DNA of 64,000 nt from Erwinia piriflorinigrans CFBP 5888 (lineage in GTDB: Bacteria > Pseudomonadota > Gammaproteobacteria > Enterobacterales > Enterobacteriaceae). The position numbers were made by a program, and so were the translations under genes. A model generated the notes under the pieces. The model did no database searches. It was given only the letters and a program-made list of their open reading frames with translations, and had not been told where the DNA came from. This document shows positions 60,215 to 64,000 of this stretch, one piece after another. The DNA lies in assembly GCF_001050515.1 (NCBI RefSeq), contig NZ_CAHS01000016.1, forward strand, positions 1 through 64,000. Reading direction: 5' to 3'. Position 1 is the first letter of the stretch; every line of letters begins with the position of its first letter.

Positions 60215-60935
60215 TAGCTAAAAAATGCTGGTGCTGTATCGATTGTGGAAAAATTTGCGCAAGCAGCGCCCCATAATGTTTAACATCAGCGGGCTGTTTT
60301 TCCTGCGCGGCGAAGCGAATCTCTAACCACAAACTTTCCGCAGAAACAGGAAAGTTGTGTTGATAAACATCTAACAGAAGACGCGATTCTGAGCGTCTCC
60401 CCTTTCCCAATCGCCTTTCGGCTTCTGCCAGCATAGGCAGTCCCTTAGCTGGATCGGTCTGCACCGCATCCGCTAGCGCTGCACGCGCTTTATGTTGCTG
60501 ACCGGCATTTAAAAAACAGTAGCCTGAGTTTTCTACACTGTCAGCAAGCAGGCCGTTTACGGGATCTGCTCTCGCAAGACTGAACTGTGTTTGTGCCGCA
60601 TCATACTGCCCTAATCCGCAGAGAAACGCACCGTAATTATTGAGCACGTAGCCGTTTTGCGGCGCCAGCGTCAGGGCGCGACGGTAATGTTGCTCCGCCA
60701 TGCGGAGATCGCCCGTCTGCTGCTGGTAACGCGCCATCGCCAGCTGAACCCGGTAATCATCCGGTGCCTGGCCGAGCGCACGCTGCAAGTTTCTGCGTGC
60801 CGCATCCATATGACCTTTAGACAGATAAGCCAGACCCAGTTGAATACGCGTTTCAACCTGTGTGTTATTCGGCGGTGAGGCCGCACAACCCACAAGCAAT
60901 ATCAGCAGTACGCCTGCCAGAACCTCTGTTCTCAT
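60204..60935 (-). CDS. pilW: PilW-type TPR lipoprotein
   Basis: 243 residues. A signal peptide ends in lipobox LLVGC (Cys about 17), followed by about five TPR units ([40 protein letters not shown]). It matches PilW/PilF lipoproteins that help secretin assembly in type IV pilus systems and are found between rlmN and rodZ in many gamma-proteobacteria. No other pilus genes are here, so the role is inferred. The start ATG 60933-60935 places the signal peptide at the N-terminus; an extension to 60992 would not. It overlaps rodZ by 11 bases. Confidence 0.85.
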   Translation of the reverse strand: MRTEVLAGVLLILLVGCAASPPNNTQVETRIQLGLAYLSKGHMDAARRNLQRALGQAPDDYRVQLAMARYQQQTGDLRMAEQHYRRALTLAPQNGYVLNNYGAFLCGLGQYDAAQTQFSLARADPVNGLLADSVENSGYCFLNAGQQHKARAALADAVQTDPAKGLPMLAEAERRLGKGRRSESRLLLDVYQHNFPVSAESLWLEIRFAAQEKQPADVKHYGALLAQIFPQSIQHQHFLANEY

Positions 60936-61020
60936 CCCTGGTATCCCCGATGACTTTGGCAACTTATCGTACGCCAATCTCATCAGAACCACAGGGTTAA
61001 GTGTGCAAAAAACTCAGTTT

Positions 61021-62190
61021 TCAGAGTGCCTTCACAGAGATCGCTTCACCCGCCATTTTCTTTTTCAGCGTGCGCTTAGTACGGTCAATCACGTCTCCGG
61101 CCAGTTGACCACAGGCCGCATCGATATCATCGCCGCGAGTCTTACGCACAATAGTGGTAAATCCATAATCCATCAACACTTTAGAGAAGCGATCGATGCG
61201 ACTGTTCGAACTACGACCATAAGGTGCGCCCGGGAAGGGGTTCCACGGGATAAGGTTAATTTTGCACGGCGTATCTTTTAACAATGCAGCCAGTTCATGC
61301 GCGTTATCGGTGCTGTCATTGACATGATCGAGCATCACGTACTCAATAGTCACGCGCCCTTGGTTCGCATTTGACTTGCCGATATAACGGCTGACGGACG
61401 CCAGAAAAGTCTCGATATTGTACTTTTTATTGATCGGCACAATTTCGTCACGAATTGTGTCATTCGGCGCATGTAAAGAAATCGCCAACGCAACGTCGAT
61501 CATATCGCCCAGCTTATCCAACGCAGGTACTACGCCTGAAGTGGACAGCGTGACGCGACGTTTAGAGAGGCCAAAACCGAAATCGTCCAGCATGATCTCC
61601 ATCGCTGGCACGACGTTGTTCAGATTCAGCAGCGGCTCGCCCATGCCCATCATGACCACGTTAGTGATCGGACGCTGGCCGGTCACTTTGGTCGCACCGA
61701 TAATTTTCGCGGCGCGCCATACCTGACCAATAATCTCCGACACACGCAGGTTGCGGTTGAACCCCTGCTGCGCCGTAGAGCAGAACTTACACTCCAGCGC
61801 GCAGCCTACCTGTGAGGAGACACACAGGGTGGCGCGGTCTTTTTCCGGGATGTAGACGGTTTCTACCTGCTGGCCGCCTACCTGGATAGCCCATTTGATG
61901 GTGCCGTCCGACGAACGTTGTTCTTCCGCCACTTCAGGAGCACGGATCTCCGCCAGTTCTTTCAGCCTGTTGCGGAAAACCTTGTTGATATCGGTCATCT
62001 CATCGAAATCATCGCAACAGTAGTGATAAATCCACTTCATCACCTGATCGGCACGAAAAGGTTTTTCGCCCAGGCTGGCAAAAAATTCGCGCATCTGCTG
62101 ACGATTGAGATCCAGCAGGTTGATTTTTTCTTTTTTCGGGATGACGATTTCAGGTGATACGGACGATGGCGTCACATTAAGTTCTGACAT
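61021..62190 (-). CDS. rlmN: Dual-specificity 23S rRNA/tRNA adenine-C2 methyltransferase RlmN
   Basis: Radical SAM enzyme methylating A2503 of 23S rRNA and A37 of several tRNAs. It is 389 residues with CxxxCxxC cluster motif in [19 protein letters not shown], the SAM-binding [10 protein letters not shown] segment, and a C-terminal cysteine in [11 protein letters not shown] that acts with an N-proximal cysteine in the ping-pong mechanism. The start ATG 62188-62190 follows AGAGAACACT. It is 85 bases upstream of the PilW gene and downstream of ndk. Confidence 0.97.
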   Translation of the reverse strand: MSELNVTPSSVSPEIVIPKKEKINLLDLNRQQMREFFASLGEKPFRADQVMKWIYHYCCDDFDEMTDINKVFRNRLKELAEIRAPEVAEEQRSSDGTIKWAIQVGGQQVETVYIPEKDRATLCVSSQVGCALECKFCSTAQQGFNRNLRVSEIIGQVWRAAKIIGATKVTGQRPITNVVMMGMGEPLLNLNNVVPAMEIMLDDFGFGLSKRRVTLSTSGVVPALDKLGDMIDVALAISLHAPNDTIRDEIVPINKKYNIETFLASVSRYIGKSNANQGRVTIEYVMLDHVNDSTDNAHELAALLKDTPCKINLIPWNPFPGAPYGRSSNSRIDRFSKVLMDYGFTTIVRKTRGDDIDAACGQLAGDVIDRTKRTLKKKMAGEAISVKAL

Positions 62191-62244
62191 AGTGTTCTCT
62201 GGCCTCGTTGTTACACGTTATGGCACTGGGTTTTTGAGTGAATA

Positions 62245-62280
62245 AAAAAGAAACGCCCCGCAGAATAAACTGTCGGGGCG
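62245..62280 (-). terminator. ndk terminator
   Basis: Minus-strand stem of 7 bp (CGCCCCG with CGGGGCG, 62254-62260 and 62274-62280), then TTTCTTTTTT. It lies about 80 bases after the ndk stop, before rlmN. Confidence 0.75.
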
Positions 62281-62359
62281 CATTATTGTACTCATGACTT
62301 ATGAAGGGTTAAAGCGGCTGGCTAAAATAAATTTGCCCCTTCGCCGTCAGGCAGCCGAA

Positions 62360-62791
62360 TTAACGGGTGCGTGGGCAGATTTCGCCTTCGCCGAAGAAAT
62401 AAGCAATTTCGCGCGCGGCGGATTCTGCTGAATCAGAACCGTGGGTCGCATTCTCGGTGAAGCTGTCTGCATAATCAGCGCGCAGGGTTCCCGCAAGGGC
62501 GTTAGCTGGGTTAGTTGCACCCATCAGGTCACGATGACGCTGCACAGCGTTGTCACCTTCCAGTACGGAAACCACCACCGGGCCAGAAGTCATAAACTCG
62601 ACCAGGCCATCAAAGAACGGCTTGCCCTGATGTTCTGCGTAGAAGCCTTCAGCCTGCTCTTTGCTCAGATGCAACATTTTGCTGCCAACAATTTTGAAGC
62701 CAGCGCTTTCAAAACGGTTGAAAATAGCACCGATAACGTTTTTTGCCACCGCGTTTGGTTTAACAATAGAAAAAGTACGCTCAATAGTCAT
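62360..62791 (-). CDS. ndk: Nucleoside diphosphate kinase
   Basis: Transfers phosphate from ATP to NDPs through a phosphohistidine. It is 143 residues, as in E. coli. The active-site histidine is in [13 protein letters not shown], and the N-terminus is [18 protein letters not shown]. The start ATG 62789-62791 has AGGGG before it; an extension to 62875 is not conserved. It is terminated before rlmN by its own hairpin. Confidence 0.97.
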   Translation of the reverse strand: MTIERTFSIVKPNAVAKNVIGAIFNRFESAGFKIVGSKMLHLSKEQAEGFYAEHQGKPFFDGLVEFMTSGPVVVSVLEGDNAVQRHRDLMGATNPANALAGTLRADYADSFTENATHGSDSAESAAREIAYFFGEGEICPRTR

Positions 62792-63215
62792 ATGGACCCC
62801 TGTTTTATTTTTTTCGAATATAGCCGTAAAAACCTGTCCCGAGCCGGGAAAGTGGCCGCGAATTATAGGGGGCATCGCTATGGATGACTATCTTAGTTTC
62901 AATAATTTATTGAAAATTCCATCGGGCATCGCATTCCTCCCCCCGTTTGCGGCTATTTTACGCAGCCTGCCGTTAGATGAACAGAAAAGCATCCGGGGAA
63001 TTGTCTGAATTAGGAGGATAGTTCTATTCAATCATACGGTTGCAGATTCAAAAGCCACAGCATGAGTCAAACTGATGCTATCCCAATCGAATGTACTTTA
63101 TCAGGAATGCCTTTCAACATGCCGAAAACGGCCAGGGCCAACAAATAAATCTCACCTTGTGATAGCCAAAAAGATCGCTGACACTGCATTACCCCTGACT
63201 GACAAAGAGGCCGTA
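62792..63215. other. 424-base divergent region between ndk and sseA
   Basis: Control region for two divergent genes. A 42-codon frame from 62881 has no ribosome-binding site or known relatives. In E. coli pbpC and yfhM lie between these genes; nothing resembling either is seen here. Confidence 0.6.
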
Positions 63216-64000
63216 ATGACAACATCCTCTCTTTTTATTTCCGCAGAATTGCTGGCACAGCATTTGAGCGATGAAAGTATCCAGATACTGGATGCCCGTA
63301 TGCTGGCTCCCGGACTGGAGAAAACGCGTGATATTCACGCCGAATATCTGGCGGCCCATCTGCCAGGCGCGCCGTTTTTCGATATTGAAGCGCTGTCCGA
63401 TCACACCAGCCCCTATCCGCATATGATGCCCCGCGCCGAGAGTTTCGCCGTAGCGATGCGCGAACTGGGTGTTGCCAGTAACAAGCACCTGGTGGTGTAC
63501 GACGAAGGCAATCTGTTTTCGGCTCCGCGCGCCTGGTGGATGCTGCGCTATTTTGGTGTTGAACGGGTATCGATCCTTGCAGGTGGGCTGGCTGGCTGGC
63601 AGCAGGCGAAGCTGCCGCTGGCCAGCGGTGCGGTCGATGTGACTGAAGCAGAGTTTGATGTTGGCCCGGGCAATGGCGAAATTAAACGCGTCACCGAGGT
63701 CCTGCTGGTCAGCCATGAAGGCGGAGCACAGATTGTTGACGCCCGCGCCGCTAACCGTTTTCATGGCGAAGTGGATGAGCCACGCCCCGGTCTGCACCGT
63801 GGCCGCATCCCCGGTAGCCTGAATGTTCCCTGGAACACGCTGGTCAGTGACGGTCGTTTAAAACCCGCCGGCGAGCTGCGGGCGATCTTCAACCAACAGG
63901 GCGTGGATCTTTCGCAGCCGCTGATCGCCAGCTGCGGTTCCGGCGTTACCGCAGTGGTCGTTATTCTGGCACTGACCAGCCTCGGGGTGACAAACGCCGC
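63216..64000 (+). CDS. sseA: 3-mercaptopyruvate sulfurtransferase (3' end outside window)
   Basis: Tandem rhodanese-domain enzyme transferring sulfur from 3-mercaptopyruvate to acceptors such as cyanide or thioredoxin. The first 261 codons are present. The inactive N-terminal rhodanese domain (DEGNLFSAPRAWWMLRYFG) is followed by most of the catalytic one, with active-site loop SCGSGVTAVV (Cys) typical of mercaptopyruvate rather than thiosulfate sulfurtransferases. The start ATG 63216 follows GAGGCCGTA. The frame runs open through the window edge. It is divergent from ndk. Confidence 0.95.
   Translation, partial: MTTSSLFISAELLAQHLSDESIQILDARMLAPGLEKTRDIHAEYLAAHLPGAPFFDIEALSDHTSPYPHMMPRAESFAVAMRELGVASNKHLVVYDEGNLFSAPRAWWMLRYFGVERVSILAGGLAGWQQAKLPLASGAVDVTEAEFDVGPGNGEIKRVTEVLLVSHEGGAQIVDARAANRFHGEVDEPRPGLHRGRIPGSLNVPWNTLVSDGRLKPAGELRAIFNQQGVDLSQPLIASCGSGVTAVVVILALTSLGVTNA

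Noticed and set aside
62881..63009. 42-codon plus-strand frame between ndk and sseA
   Set aside because: No ribosome-binding site and no recognised similarity.

Overview
The window is a chromosomal segment of an enterobacterium, most likely Erwinia or a close relative in the Erwiniaceae. The evidence is E. coli-like gene content and order (tmcA-ypfJ-purC-bamC-dapA-gcvR-bcp; bepA-yfgD-hda-uraA-upp-purMN-ppk-ppx; yfgF-yfgG; guaAB-xseA-der-bamB-yfgM-hisS-ispG-rodZ; rlmN-ndk-sseA), combined with genes that E. coli K-12 lacks or keeps elsewhere: a PilW-type lipoprotein, a membrane glucose dehydrogenase beside der, a second phosphate-transporter set beside ppk, and an NRPS. No rRNA, tRNA, CRISPR array or intact insertion sequence was seen.

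Layout. Positions 1-5597 are the 3' end of a nonribosomal peptide synthetase: end of an A domain, T, a dual epimerization/condensation domain that breaks off, the tail of another T domain, a second dual C/E domain, a serine-type A domain, T and a terminal thioesterase. At 5.6-6.1 kb lies a candidate type I toxin (23-residue hydrophobic peptide with its own promoter and UUCG terminator). At 6.1-30.3 kb are conserved housekeeping genes: tRNA acetylation, purine synthesis, BAM complex, lysine synthesis, glycine-cleavage regulation, a diguanylate cyclase, outer-membrane quality control, replication control, uracil salvage and transport, phosphate transport and polyphosphate metabolism. Within them purN is broken by an 8-bp tandem duplication. 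At 30.3-33.7 kb are a TehB-like methyltransferase, the c-di-GMP phosphodiesterase yfgF and yfgG.

Positions 33.8-45.1 kb are an accessory interval between yfgG and guaA. It holds mgtE, an MFS transporter with a D-erythronate-dehydrogenase-like gene, a decayed DUF2938 gene, a cold-shock-domain protein, an RluA-like pseudouridine synthase, yaiL, the folate-independent methionine synthase pair mesX-mesD, and a compact three-gene locus. That locus encodes a winged-helix regulator, an AbiEii-like nucleotidyltransferase (now disrupted) and a PP2C-like phosphatase, preceded by a palindromic operator. This is the best candidate for an undescribed system. Positions 45.2-64.0 kb return to core genes: guaBA, xseA, gcd, der-bamB-yfgM-hisS-ispG-rodZ-pilW-rlmN-ndk and the start of sseA.

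Themes. purC, purMN and guaBA each carry a PurR-like box. upp has the -10/T-run initiation region known for UTP-sensitive reiterative transcription. Polyphosphate genes sit beside a PstS-less phosphate transporter. c-di-GMP synthesis and breakdown enzymes are both present. Three genes show decay: purN, the DUF2938 gene and the nucleotidyltransferase.
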